Positions 25,487 through 34,089 of a stretch of DNA of 64,000 bases are shown here, in pieces; position 1 is the stretch's first letter, and each line of letters starts with the position of its first letter. The stretch is from Ruminococcus sp. (GTDB lineage Bacteria; Bacillota; Clostridia; Oscillospirales; Ruminococcaceae). A program made the position numbers and the translations under genes. A model generated the notes under the pieces. It was not told the DNA's origin. It did not search any database and saw nothing but the letters and a program-made list of their open reading frames with translations. The DNA lies in the NCBI GenBank assembly GCA_017519415.1, contig JAFWSI010000070.1, forward strand, positions 62,001-126,000, read 5' to 3'.

Positions 25487-26383
25487 ATGGTAAATGAAAG
25501 AGAAAGCGTTACCGCTAAGATATGCGCCTTTGTGAGAGCATGGCACTCAAACAGGGCGCGTCAGAAGATATACGACGACTACCTTGCCTACGATATGCTC
25601 GGCAAGGAGGAATATGACAGCATATACGAGCTAATAAGCAGCGGGCTTGACGGCTCCCAGCAGCTCTCACGGGAGGACACGGAGCAGGTAATAAGTGAAT
25701 ATTTCGCACCAATACCTTTATCAAGGATACACTTCAATGAGAGCAGACTTGCGGACTTCGCAGCTGAAAACGGAAGTATACAGTATGTCATCTGCGGAGC
25801 AGGCTCTGATACCTTTGCCTTCCGCAGCGGCAATGAGAATATAGAGATATTCGAGATAGACCACCCCGACACTCAGCGATACAAGCTAGAGAAGATACGG
25901 GAGCTTGAATGGAAAATCCGCGATAATGTGCATTATGTTCCCGTTGATTTTGAAAAGGAACGAATGTGCGACAAGTTACTTGCGGCAGGCTTTGATCCTG
26001 AAAAAAAGACCTTTTTCAGTATTCTCGGTGTAACTTATTATCTTACGCTTGATGTGTTTACGGACACCCTAAGGCAAATGGCAGGGCTTTCGGCTCTCGG
26101 CAGTGCGGTAGTATTTGATTATCCTATAAAAACAGGGGAGTTCCCGCGGAGAGTCGCAAGACTTGAACAGATAACCGAGGGCATGGGCGAGGTCATGCGC
26201 GGCGGCTATGATTACAATGAAGTATCAAGAGCGCTGTACTCTCTCGGCTTTCAGATAGACACATATATGCCGCCTGAAAAGGTGCAGCGGGAGTACTTTG
26301 ACGGCAGAGAGGACGGCCTCAGGGCATTTGAAAACGTGAGCCTGATCTCGGCGACCTATACCGCAGACTATGATTACGAATAA
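25487..26383 (+). CDS. SAM-dependent methyltransferase, LCM/YktD-like family
   Basis: 298 residues from the ATG at 25487 behind CGGAGG; an in-frame ATG at 25430 lies inside the terminator and was rejected. Motif I is YVICGAGSDTFAFR, followed by an acidic strand end IEIFEIDHPDTQRYKLE typical of leucine-carboxyl-methyltransferase-like enzymes (TIGR00027 group). No membrane segment. First enzyme gene after the cysteine attenuator and just before mccB and mccA; Bacillus has an unrelated SAM methyltransferase (yrrT) in the same place of its mcc operon. It may drain SAM to SAH as the source of homocysteine. The methyl acceptor is unknown. Confidence 0.8.
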   Translation: MVNERESVTAKICAFVRAWHSNRARQKIYDDYLAYDMLGKEEYDSIYELISSGLDGSQQLSREDTEQVISEYFAPIPLSRIHFNESRLADFAAENGSIQYVICGAGSDTFAFRSGNENIEIFEIDHPDTQRYKLEKIRELEWKIRDNVHYVPVDFEKERMCDKLLAAGFDPEKKTFFSILGVTYYLTLDVFTDTLRQMAGLSALGSAVVFDYPIKTGEFPRRVARLEQITEGMGEVMRGGYDYNEVSRALYSLGFQIDTYMPPEKVQREYFDGREDGLRAFENVSLISATYTADYDYE

Positions 26384-26386
26384 TAC

Positions 26387-26462
26387 TGTAGGTGAGCCCG
26401 CCCTCGGACTTCCGTTATGATAACAAATAAACCTCGGGAGGGCGAGGACGCCCTCCCATACA
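26387..26462. repeat. TGTAGG-bounded palindromic repeat pair between methyltransferase and mccB
   Basis: Two units: TGTAGGTGAGCCCGCCCTCG (from 26387) and GGGAGGGCGAGGACGCCCTCCC ending in ATACA, of the same kind as 24856-25143. They lie within the operon, so they are transcribed and form a strong hairpin in the mRNA. Confidence 0.65.
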
Positions 26463-26483
26463 AGATTGAAAAGGAGAATTATT

Positions 26484-27644
26484 ATGAGCAGTTATAAAAA
26501 TACAGAGACTACACTTATCCACGGAGGTATCTCCATTGATGAGCGCACAGGCGCCGTAAATATCCCCATATACCAGACCTCCACCTACAAGCAGGACGGC
26601 CTCGGTAAAATGCGCGGCTATGAGTACTCCCGTACAGGCAACCCCACCCGTGAAGCTCTTGAAGCTATCATTGCTGACCTTGAGGGCGGAGTAGCAGGCT
26701 TTGCATTCGGCTCGGGAATGGCTGCGCTTACGGCAGTTCTCAGTCTGCTTCACAGCGGCGACAGAGTTCTAATTTCCAGCAACGTATACGGCGGTACATT
26801 CCGCCTGCTGAGCAAGGTGTTCGATCACTTTAACATCACATATACGATCGCTGATACTACAGACCTTGCAGTTTACGAGAGCCAGATAAGCTCCGACGTA
26901 AAGGCAGTCATTATCGAGAGCCCTGCAAATCCGCTTATGACAGTCACCGATATAAAGGCAGTTGCAGAGGTATCCCACAGGCACGGACTTCTCGTCATCG
27001 TGGACAATACGTTCATGACGCCTTATTTGCAGAAGCCCCTTGAGCTCGGCGCAGATATCGTAGTCCACAGCGCTACGAAGTACCTCGGCGGTCACAGCGA
27101 CGTAGTATCTGGACTTGCAGTTGTAAACTCAAAGGAGCTTGCTGAGAGGATAGCTTTTATCCAGAATTCCACAGGCGGAGTCCTCGGACCTTTCGATTCA
27201 TTCCTGCTTATCCGCGGCATAAAGACTCTTGCAGTCCGCATGGACAGACACGTTGAGAATGCTGAAAAGATAGCAAAGCTCCTTGAAGATCATAAGGCGG
27301 TTAAGAATGTTTACTACCCGGGGCTGAAAAGCAGTCAGGGCTATGAGATAAATCGCAGACAGGCTAAAAACGGCGGAGCTATGATATCATTCGAGCTTCA
27401 CGAAAACTACGACATAAACACATTCTTTGAGAGCCTGGAGCTTGTCTCACTGGCTGAGAGTCTCGGCGGCGTGGAGTCTCTTGTATGCCACCCCTCATCA
27501 ATGACTCATGCTTCCATTCCTGCCGATATTCGTAAAAAAGTCGGCATAACCGACGGACTTATACGTTTATCAGTCGGAATAGAAAATATTGAGGATATTA
27601 TCGCAGATATCGAACAGGCTATTGCAAAATCAGAGAGAAAGTGA
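26484..27644 (+). CDS. mccB: Cystathionine gamma-lyase / trans-sulfuration PLP enzyme
   Basis: 386 residues from the ATG at 26484 behind AAAAGGAG. Cys/Met-metabolism PLP fold: ETTLIHGGISIDERTGAVNIPIYQTSTY at the N-terminus, PLP lysine in VVHSATKYLGGHSDVVSG, and SLGGVESLVCHPSSMTHA at the C-terminus. Gene order with mccA and a SAM methyltransferase matches reverse trans-sulfuration (cystathionine to cysteine, 2-oxobutyrate and ammonia). Cystathionine gamma-synthase, beta-lyase or methionine gamma-lyase cannot be excluded by sequence alone. Confidence 0.85.
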   Translation: MSSYKNTETTLIHGGISIDERTGAVNIPIYQTSTYKQDGLGKMRGYEYSRTGNPTREALEAIIADLEGGVAGFAFGSGMAALTAVLSLLHSGDRVLISSNVYGGTFRLLSKVFDHFNITYTIADTTDLAVYESQISSDVKAVIIESPANPLMTVTDIKAVAEVSHRHGLLVIVDNTFMTPYLQKPLELGADIVVHSATKYLGGHSDVVSGLAVVNSKELAERIAFIQNSTGGVLGPFDSFLLIRGIKTLAVRMDRHVENAEKIAKLLEDHKAVKNVYYPGLKSSQGYEINRRQAKNGGAMISFELHENYDINTFFESLELVSLAESLGGVESLVCHPSSMTHASIPADIRKKVGITDGLIRLSVGIENIEDIIADIEQAIAKSERK

Positions 27645-27654
27645 GATAATATAT

Positions 27655-28566
27655 ATGAGATACTATGATTCAATGCAGGCTCTCATCGGAGACACCCCTC
27701 TGGTAAGGCTTGGAAATCTTGTTCAGAATGAGGGCGTGAACGTCTTTGCAAAGCTGGAACTTTACAATCCCTCAGGCAGCGTCAAGGACAGGACGGGTCT
27801 TTACATGATAAACGACGCCGAGAAGAAAGGACTTCTTAAAAAAGGCGGCACTATCGTTGAAGCTACCGCAGGCAATACAGGGCTTGGCATAGCATTTGCA
27901 GCGCTGAACCGCGGCTACAAAATAATCTTTGTAGTTCCCACGAAATTCTCAGCCGAGAAGCAGTCTCTCCTCCGCGCACTGGGTGCAGAGGTGGTGAATA
28001 CTCCCCGTGAGGAGGGAATGCTGGGAGCCGTAAGAAAAGCTGAGGAGATAAAGGCTCAGATACCCGGCTCTATTTCGCTGGAGCAGTTCAAAAATCAGAG
28101 CAATCCCCTTGCACATTACGAAACTACAGGCAGAGAGATATTTGAAGCTCTCGACGGCAGGATAGACTATGTAGTTGCAGGCGCAGGAAGCGGCGGTACT
28201 TATACAGGTATACTCCGATATATCAAGGAGCGGGTACCGGATGCAAAGGGCATACTTGCAGATCCTGTGGGCTCTACTATGGGCGGAGGAGAGCATTCCG
28301 ACTATAACATTGAAGGTATCGGAAACGATTTCATTGCTGAGACAATGGATATGTCCCTTGTGGACGACGTTATAAAGGTAAATGATGAAGAGGCGTTCAA
28401 TACTGCCCGTCTGCTGGCAAAGACCGAGGGCGTTATTGCAGGCTCCTCATCGGGAGCGGCTATGGCGGCGGTCATTAAGCTCATCGAAAGCGGCGCAAAG
28501 GGCAATATCGTGACGGTATTCCCCGACCGCGGAGACCGTTATTTCAGCACGGGACTTTATGATTAA
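27655..28566 (+). CDS. mccA: Cystathionine beta-synthase / cysteine synthase family protein (MccA-like)
   Basis: 303 residues from the ATG at 27655. Fold-type II PLP enzyme with Lys in NPSGSVKDRTG. The asparagine loop reads EATAGNTGLG, as in cystathionine beta-synthases and MccA, rather than the EPTSGNTG of CysK. The glycine loop is AGAGSGGTYTG. No CBS regulatory domain. Likely reaction: O-acetylserine (or serine) with homocysteine to cystathionine, feeding MccB. The start is 10 nt after mccB. A plain cysteine synthase activity remains possible. Confidence 0.85.
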   Translation: MRYYDSMQALIGDTPLVRLGNLVQNEGVNVFAKLELYNPSGSVKDRTGLYMINDAEKKGLLKKGGTIVEATAGNTGLGIAFAALNRGYKIIFVVPTKFSAEKQSLLRALGAEVVNTPREEGMLGAVRKAEEIKAQIPGSISLEQFKNQSNPLAHYETTGREIFEALDGRIDYVVAGAGSGGTYTGILRYIKERVPDAKGILADPVGSTMGGGEHSDYNIEGIGNDFIAETMDMSLVDDVIKVNDEEAFNTARLLAKTEGVIAGSSSGAAMAAVIKLIESGAKGNIVTVFPDRGDRYFSTGLYD

Positions 28567-28617
28567 GTCTGTATCGGCGGATATTATCCGCCCGTAAAAA
28601 AAGAATGGAGAATTTTT

Positions 28618-29529
28618 ATGACTTTACAGCAGCTTAAATACATACTTGCAATATCTGCAACAGGCTCAATGAACAAGGCGGCTGAGCAGCTATACGTTTC
28701 TCAGCCCTCTCTGACTTCTTCTGTTCAGGAGCTTGAAAAGGAGATAGGCATAAAGATTTTCAACCGCAGCGGCAGGGGAGTTACCCTTACCAATGACGGT
28801 GCAGAATTCATACAGTATGCCCGTCAGGTGGTAGGACAGTTCGATGTACTTGCCGAAAAATACATCAGCAGGGGTAATGTGAAAAAGAAGTTCGGCGTGT
28901 CCACTCAGCATTACTCCTTTGCGGTAAAGGCTTTCGTGGAAATGGTCAAGGAGTTCGACACCGCGGAATACGAATTTGCAGTCCGTGAGACAAAGACTGC
29001 CGAGGTCATAAGCGACGTTGCGACTATGAGGAGCGAGATAGGCATTATCTACCTCAACGACTTCAACCGCAAGTCCATAACCAAGCTGCTGCACTCAAAC
29101 GGTCTGGAGTTCCATACACTGACAAAGTGCAGTCCTTTCGTTTACCTGTGGAAAGGACACCCCCTTGCAAAGGAAAAGAAGATAACCTTTGAGCAGCTTG
29201 CGGATTATCCCTGCCTTTCCTTTGAGCAGGGCGACAACAGTACCTTCTATCTTGCCGAGGAGCTGCTCAGTACAGCCGACTATCAGCGTACTATAAAGGC
29301 AAACGACCGTGCCACAATGCTGAACCTTATGATAGGTCTGAACGGTTATACACTGTGCTCCGGAATCATCTGCGAGGAGCTCAACGGCAGCGATTATATC
29401 GCCGTTCCCTTTGAGGACAACTCCGACGAGATAATGGAGATAGGCTACATCACGCTGAAAAACGTGATACTCAGCGAAATGGCTGAGATATACATTGACG
29501 AGATAAAGACATACCTTAATATCAGCTAA
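28618..29529 (+). CDS. LysR-family regulator of sulfur genes (CmbR/CysB-like)
   Basis: 303 residues. N-terminal LysR winged helix (LQQLKYILAISATGSMNKAAEQLYVSQPSLTSSVQELEKEIG), then a two-lobed effector domain from about residue 92. The effector domain resembles the lactococcal CmbR group, which senses O-acetylserine and controls cysteine and methionine genes. It is the last gene of the cysteine operon, 51 nt after mccA, so it is probably autoregulated. It is the best candidate to bind the TAT-N8-ATA dyads at 21622, 25204, 29553 and 32523. Effector and targets are inferred. Confidence 0.85.
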   Translation: MTLQQLKYILAISATGSMNKAAEQLYVSQPSLTSSVQELEKEIGIKIFNRSGRGVTLTNDGAEFIQYARQVVGQFDVLAEKYISRGNVKKKFGVSTQHYSFAVKAFVEMVKEFDTAEYEFAVRETKTAEVISDVATMRSEIGIIYLNDFNRKSITKLLHSNGLEFHTLTKCSPFVYLWKGHPLAKEKKITFEQLADYPCLSFEQGDNSTFYLAEELLSTADYQRTIKANDRATMLNLMIGLNGYTLCSGIICEELNGSDYIAVPFEDNSDEIMEIGYITLKNVILSEMAEIYIDEIKTYLNIS

Positions 29530-29552
29530 AGGCTGAAAAGATATAGACTAAT

Positions 29553-29609
29553 CCTATTGCTCCGCATAGGCGTCCTGTATTGGACAGAAAATGCGGACGG
29601 GTGTATAAT
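29553..29609 (+). promoter_or_regulatory. LysR-type dyad and promoter of the oxoacid oxidoreductase operon
   Basis: CCTAT-N8-ATAGG (29553-29570, perfect 5-bp arms), 10 nt, TGGACA (29581-29586), 17 nt, TATAAT (29604-29609). It lies directly behind the LysR gene. Confidence 0.75.
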
Positions 29610-29640
29610 TAAAACATACTAAAATGATAGGAGAACTTTT

Positions 29641-30174
29641 ATGGCAGGTTTCAGCAAAATAAAGGAGATAATCTGGCTCGGACGGGGCGGACAGGGTGCA
29701 TTTACCGCCGCTAAGCTCCTCGGAGCGGCCTATACGATAAACGATGACGGCAGGTATGCCCTTGCATTCCCGTCCTTCGGACCCGAGCGCCGCGGAGCTC
29801 CCGTAAGAGCATTCACCAAGCTCGATACAAGACCTGTTGCGGACAGGAGCCAGACCGAAAAGGCGGATTATATCGTTATCCTTGACGATACATTGTACAG
29901 CCCTCAGCTTCGTGAACTCCTGAAAGAGGACGGCATTATGATCGTAAACTCCAAAAAGGATATTGACGGAGCTCTCACATTTGACGCTGAGAGAACAGCT
30001 TCTGAATTCAGGCTTCCCACTGTCAATTCTGTAATGCTGGGACTTCTGACAGGACTTTCGGGAATTGTCACCGCTGAAAACGCGGTGGAGGCTATAAAGG
30101 GATATATGCCGCAGAAAATACAGGAGAGGAACATAAACGCCCTTCTCAGAGCAGTGCAGGAGGTGGCAAAGTGA
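29641..30174 (+). CDS. 2-oxoacid:ferredoxin oxidoreductase, gamma subunit
   Basis: 177 residues. Opens with EIIWLGRGGQGAFTAAKLLG, the gamma-domain CoA-binding loop, followed by ALAFPSFGPERRGAPVRAFTKLD, both hallmarks of pyruvate/2-oxoisovalerate oxidoreductase gamma chains. First of four overlapping subunit genes. The complex exchanges 2-oxoacid + CoA + oxidised ferredoxin with acyl-CoA + CO2 + reduced ferredoxin. The regulatory site upstream ties it to sulfur metabolism. Confidence 0.92.
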   Translation: MAGFSKIKEIIWLGRGGQGAFTAAKLLGAAYTINDDGRYALAFPSFGPERRGAPVRAFTKLDTRPVADRSQTEKADYIVILDDTLYSPQLRELLKEDGIMIVNSKKDIDGALTFDAERTASEFRLPTVNSVMLGLLTGLSGIVTAENAVEAIKGYMPQKIQERNINALLRAVQEVAK

Positions 30175-30464
30175 AACCTTATATCAGAGAAAAAAAGAGC
30201 TTCACATTTGATGAAGTTCCCGAAAATACATCCTTTGAAGCAGGCTACCTCACCACAGTCAACAGCGGCTGGCGAAGCATAAGACCTGTTATAAACAGCG
30301 TAAAATGTGTGGGCTGCGAGCAGTGCTATCTCTACTGTCCCGACGGAGTTATCTCTGTAAATGACGGAAAAGCAGTAATTGATTACGACTTCTGCAAGGG
30401 CTGCGGCATATGTGCGAAAATATGCAGGATAGGCGCAATAGAAATGGAGGCGGAGCGCAAATGA
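30171..30464 (+). CDS. 2-oxoacid:ferredoxin oxidoreductase, delta (ferredoxin) subunit
   Basis: 97 residues. Two 4Fe-4S motifs: CVGCEQCYLYCP (about residues 44-55) and CKGCGICAKICR (about 75-86). It passes electrons from the active site to external ferredoxin. Overlaps gamma and alpha genes by 4 nt each, so translation is coupled. Confidence 0.93.
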   Translation: MKPYIREKKSFTFDEVPENTSFEAGYLTTVNSGWRSIRPVINSVKCVGCEQCYLYCPDGVISVNDGKAVIDYDFCKGCGICAKICRIGAIEMEAERK

Positions 30465-31633
30465 GCAAAAAGTTTTTATCAGGCAACGAAGCCTTTGCCG
30501 AGGGCATACGCCTTGCACGTCCCCAGGTCATTTCGGCTTATCCTATAACTCCACAGACCATAGTTGTTGAGCGTCTTTCGGAAATGGTGGAGGACGGCAG
30601 TCTCAAGGCTGAATACGTACACGTTGAGTCCGAGCATTCGGCCATGTCATGCGCTATCGGAGCAAGCGCCGCAGGAGCGAGAGCCTTTACGGCTACTTCT
30701 TCGCAGGGACTTCTCTACATGGCGGAATGTCTCTATTATGCGTCGGGCGGACGTTTCCCCATAGTTATGATGAACGCTGACCGCTCCACAGCACTCCCGT
30801 GGAATATCTACGGCGACCAGCGTGACAGCCTTTCACAGCTTGACAGCGGCTGGATACAGGCGTATGCCGAGAACGCTCAGGAGGCTCTCGACCTTGCGCT
30901 CATGAGCTACAGGATAGCAGAGGATAAGCGTGTTTCCACGCCCTATATGGCTAATCTGGACGGCTTTGTGCTAACTCATACATATGAAACAGTGGATATC
31001 CCCGACCGTGAGCAGGCAGACAGGTTCCTGCCGCCCTATGAGACCGACAACCGCATAGACTTTGAGTCTCCGAAGAATATGGCGTTCTCCGCGGGTCCGG
31101 ATACCAACTACATCTTCAAGTACAAGGAGCATGAGGGCGTACTTGCGGCACGTCAGGTCATAACCGAGACCGAAAAGGCTTTTGCCGGGATATTCGGCAG
31201 GAAATATACAGGGCTTACCGAAAACTACCGCACCGATGATGCCGATTACATTATCGTTACTCTGGGCAGTATAGCAGGACTATGCCGCGAAACTGCTGAT
31301 AAGCTCCGCGAAAAAGGCGTAAAGGCAGGCGTTGTACGCATTCGCTACATGAGACCTTTCCCGAATGCTGAAATAGCTGAGGTACTGCGCAATGCTAAGG
31401 CATATGCAGTCCTTGAAAAGGACATCAGCTTCGGCAACGAGGGCACAGTCTTCACCAATGTCAATTCCGCCCTGAAAAAGGCAGGAGCGGACGTAAAGGG
31501 CTATAACTTCATTGGAGGACTTGGCGGACGCAATATCTCCGCTTCTGACATTGAAAAGATATACAATGACATCGCAAATGGCACGGAAAGTGTCAGTTTT
31601 ATAGGAATAGGAGGCGGGAGCAATGGCAAATAA
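30461..31633 (+). CDS. 2-oxoacid:ferredoxin oxidoreductase, alpha subunit
   Basis: 390 residues from the ATG at 30461 (ATGA overlap). N-terminal PYR domain: GNEAFAEGIRLARPQVISAYPITPQTIVVERLSEMV, AEYVHVESEHSAMSCAIGAS; the C-terminal domain includes VRIRYMRPFP and DISFGNEGTVFTNV. Normal length. The substrate cannot be read from sequence; pyruvate, 2-oxobutyrate and branched-chain or aryl 2-oxoacids are possible. The link to mccB favours 2-oxobutyrate; the nearby CoA ligase favours aryl or branched acids. Confidence 0.92.
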   Translation: MSKKFLSGNEAFAEGIRLARPQVISAYPITPQTIVVERLSEMVEDGSLKAEYVHVESEHSAMSCAIGASAAGARAFTATSSQGLLYMAECLYYASGGRFPIVMMNADRSTALPWNIYGDQRDSLSQLDSGWIQAYAENAQEALDLALMSYRIAEDKRVSTPYMANLDGFVLTHTYETVDIPDREQADRFLPPYETDNRIDFESPKNMAFSAGPDTNYIFKYKEHEGVLAARQVITETEKAFAGIFGRKYTGLTENYRTDDADYIIVTLGSIAGLCRETADKLREKGVKAGVVRIRYMRPFPNAEIAEVLRNAKAYAVLEKDISFGNEGTVFTNVNSALKKAGADVKGYNFIGGLGGRNISASDIEKIYNDIANGTESVSFIGIGGGSNGK

Positions 31634-32516
31634 GGTTGCAGACAGCATATCACGCGAGGAGTTTTTCTACGGACACAAGGCCTGTGCAGGCTGCGGCGGC
31701 AGTCTTGCAGTAAGAGCGGCTCTGAAAGTTCTCGGGCAGAATGCGGTATCTGTGCTTCCGGCGGGCTGTATGTCGGCAGTAGGATTTAACTTTCCGCAGC
31801 TCTGCTTCTCCAACAACTCGATTATCTCCACATTTGCAGGCACGGCTTCCATGCTCACAGGCGTTGAGGCAGGTCTCCGCGCAAGGGGAATAAGGGACTT
31901 CACCGCAGTAGGCTTTGCCGGCGACGGCGGCACGGCAGATATAGGAATACAGGCTCTTTCGGGAGCGATCGACCGCAATGACAATATCATCTATATCTGC
32001 TACGACAACGAAGCCTACATGAATACGGGCATTCAGAAAAGCGGTCTCACGCCTTTCGGTGCAAAGACCACGACTACTCCCGCGGGAGCGAATATACACG
32101 GAAATATCCGTCCCAAAAAGAATATGTTTGAAATAGCAGCAGCACATGATATACCCTATGCAGCAACTGCAAGTGTGGGGTATCTCTACGACTTCATACA
32201 GAAGGTGCAGAAGGCTTCAAAGATACAGGGAACAAAGTATATCCACGTTATAGCCCCATGTCCCACCGGCTGGGGAGTTGCTCCCGACGAGACCGTTGAC
32301 ATAGCCAAGGAGGTCGTTGACTGCGGACTGTGGTATCTTGCTGAGTATGAAAACGGTGAATTCAGGCTCAATCACAAGCCGAAGGAGTTCACAAGCGTTG
32401 AAGCATACCTTAAAAAGCAGGGACGCTTCAGACATCTCACAGACGAGGATATACAGGTGATAGAGGTTTCCCGCGATAAGAAGTGGGACTATATTGACAG
32501 GAATTTTCAGTTATAA
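31623..32516 (+). CDS. 2-oxoacid:ferredoxin oxidoreductase, beta (TPP-binding) subunit
   Basis: 297 residues, overlapping alpha by 11 nt. Proximal cluster Cys in HKACAGCGGSLAVRAALKVLG, the TPP-Mg motif GFAGDGGTADIGIQALSGAIDRNDNIIYICYDNEAYMNTG with GDGG, and a further Cys late in the chain. It completes the four-subunit enzyme. No terminator was found before the next promoter at 32523. Confidence 0.93.
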   Translation: MANKVADSISREEFFYGHKACAGCGGSLAVRAALKVLGQNAVSVLPAGCMSAVGFNFPQLCFSNNSIISTFAGTASMLTGVEAGLRARGIRDFTAVGFAGDGGTADIGIQALSGAIDRNDNIIYICYDNEAYMNTGIQKSGLTPFGAKTTTTPAGANIHGNIRPKKNMFEIAAAHDIPYAATASVGYLYDFIQKVQKASKIQGTKYIHVIAPCPTGWGVAPDETVDIAKEVVDCGLWYLAEYENGEFRLNHKPKEFTSVEAYLKKQGRFRHLTDEDIQVIEVSRDKKWDYIDRNFQL

Positions 32517-32522
32517 GCGCGG

Positions 32523-32579
32523 CTTATAACCTATCATAAAATCATGGTATTGGACAAATACAGAGATTGGCTGTATAAT
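32523..32579 (+). promoter_or_regulatory. LysR-type dyad and promoter of CoA ligase gene
   Basis: CTTAT-N8-ATAAA (32523-32540), 10 nt, TGGACA (32551-32556), 17 nt, TATAAT (32574-32579). It has the weakest dyad of the four, but spacing and -35 are the same as at 29553. Confidence 0.65.
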
Positions 32580-32629
32580 ATAAACATACCAAACAGATAT
32601 GCAAAATATGATTATGGAGGATAAATATT

Positions 32630-33970
32630 ATGAGCAGAGATGTAAACAGTAAATTCTGGGACGAGGAGCTTGAAACTCTCCCCCGTGAGGAACTTGAAAA
32701 GAGACAGCTTGAAGACCTTAAAGAGATCGTAAAATTTGCTTACGATAATGCACCGTATTACAAGCGTTCCTTCGACGAGGCAGGCGTTAAGCCCGAGGAT
32801 ATAAAGACTCTGAAGGACATTCAGAAGTTCCCGTTCATCAACAAGAAAACACAGCGCGATACCCAGGGCGTCGGTTCCTTCCTTGGTGAGCTTGCAGCAG
32901 TTCCAGAGGAGGACGTGGTATTCATCTCCACATCGTCGGGCTCCACAGGAGTGCCTACAATGAGCCCCTTTACAAAGAAGGACTTTGATGAGTTCCAGGA
33001 GACAGAGAGCCGTTGGTTCTGGCAGGTAGGAATGAGACCGAATGACCGTTATGTGCATGCCCTCAACTTCTCACTCTACGTTGGCGGACCCGATGTAATC
33101 GGCGCACAGAACCTCGGTGCATTATGTATCTGGGGCGGTACTCTTCCCAGCGAGAGACTTCTCTTCATACTTAAAACATATAAGCCCACAGTCATCTGGA
33201 CTTCGCCCTCATATGCATGGCAGCTGGGTGAAAAGGCGCTCAAGGCAGGCTACGATCCCAAAAAGGACTTCAACATCAAGAAGATAATCGTTGCAGGCGA
33301 GCTTGGCGGCTCAATCGATGCTACAAGAAAGGCTATCGAGGACATCTGGGGAGCTGAGGTGTTCGACTTCTACGGACTGTCAGACATTTTCGGCGCCTGC
33401 GCCGCACAGTGCGAATACCACGACGGACTCCACATCGCCGAAAACCATATCCTTGTCGAAACAGTTGATATACACACAGGGGAGATACTTGAACCCGGAC
33501 AGACAGGCGAGCTTGTATTTACAACTCTCCGCAAGCATGCACGTCCCCTTATCCGCTTCAAGACAGGCGACATCGGACGTATCGACACTACAAAATGCCG
33601 CTGCGGACGTACTCACGGCAGGATCAGTATCCTCGGCAGAAAGGACGATATGTTCATCGTTTCAGCCGTTAACGTATTCCCCAGTGATATTGAGGCTGTT
33701 ATCAGGGAGCAGAGCGACCTGACAGGTGAGTACCTTATACGTATTTTTGAGAAGGACTTCACAAGCAAGTATGCAGTTGAGGTGGAGAAGGCAACAGGCG
33801 TTGCCAAGGACGACGAGACAGTTGCAGCGGAGGTAAGCGCAGCACTCAAGGCTCGTATCGGAGTCAAGCCTTCAAAGGTGATAGTTCATCCCGACGGCGG
33901 ACTGAATACACGTTCCGAGCACAAGTCAAGACGTGTTATCGACGAGAGAAATATTGACTACAACATTTGA
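32630..33970 (+). CDS. Phenylacetate-CoA ligase-like AMP-forming enzyme
   Basis: 446 residues, PaaK length. P-loop STSSGSTGVPTMSPFT, YGLSDIFGACAAQC, FKTGDIGRI, CRCGRTHGRISILGRKDDM and VIVHPDGGLNTRSEHKSRRVIDE lysine region are all PaaK-like. It converts an aryl or short acyl acid + ATP + CoA to acyl-CoA. Next to a ferredoxin-linked 2-oxoacid oxidoreductase and an aminotransferase it would allow reductive carboxylation of phenylacetate or branched acids to amino acids, a route known in Ruminococcus. Substrate not visible in sequence. Confidence 0.88.
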   Translation: MSRDVNSKFWDEELETLPREELEKRQLEDLKEIVKFAYDNAPYYKRSFDEAGVKPEDIKTLKDIQKFPFINKKTQRDTQGVGSFLGELAAVPEEDVVFISTSSGSTGVPTMSPFTKKDFDEFQETESRWFWQVGMRPNDRYVHALNFSLYVGGPDVIGAQNLGALCIWGGTLPSERLLFILKTYKPTVIWTSPSYAWQLGEKALKAGYDPKKDFNIKKIIVAGELGGSIDATRKAIEDIWGAEVFDFYGLSDIFGACAAQCEYHDGLHIAENHILVETVDIHTGEILEPGQTGELVFTTLRKHARPLIRFKTGDIGRIDTTKCRCGRTHGRISILGRKDDMFIVSAVNVFPSDIEAVIREQSDLTGEYLIRIFEKDFTSKYAVEVEKATGVAKDDETVAAEVSAALKARIGVKPSKVIVHPDGGLNTRSEHKSRRVIDERNIDYNI

Positions 33971-33982
33971 TGATGTTATAAT
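33954..33982 (+). promoter_or_regulatory. Sigma-A promoter of aminotransferase-luxS operon
   Basis: TTGACT inside the end of the ligase gene, 17 nt, TATAAT at 33977-33982. No TAT-N8-ATA dyad at the expected place. Confidence 0.65.
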
Positions 33983-33994
33983 ATAAGAGATGAT

Positions 33995-34064
33995 TGTAGG
34001 GGACGGCGTCCCCGACGTCCCATTGATAAGTTTATGTGGGCTGTCGAGGACGCCAGCCCCTACA
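33995..34064. repeat. TGTAGGGG...CCCCTACA inverted pair
   Basis: TGTAGGGGACGGCGTCCCCGACGTCCC-type unit facing an inverted CCCCTACA unit with 20-odd bases between, of the same family as 24856-25143. It lies in the 5' leader of the aminotransferase gene. Confidence 0.7.
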
Positions 34065-34089
34065 TTTTATATGATTCAGGAGGAAAAAT

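Noticed and set aside
32541-32548. Alternative dyad CCTAT/CATGG near the CoA ligase promoter
   Set aside because: It sits only 3 nt from the -35; the CTTAT-N8-ATAAA dyad at 32523 keeps the spacing of the other three promoters.
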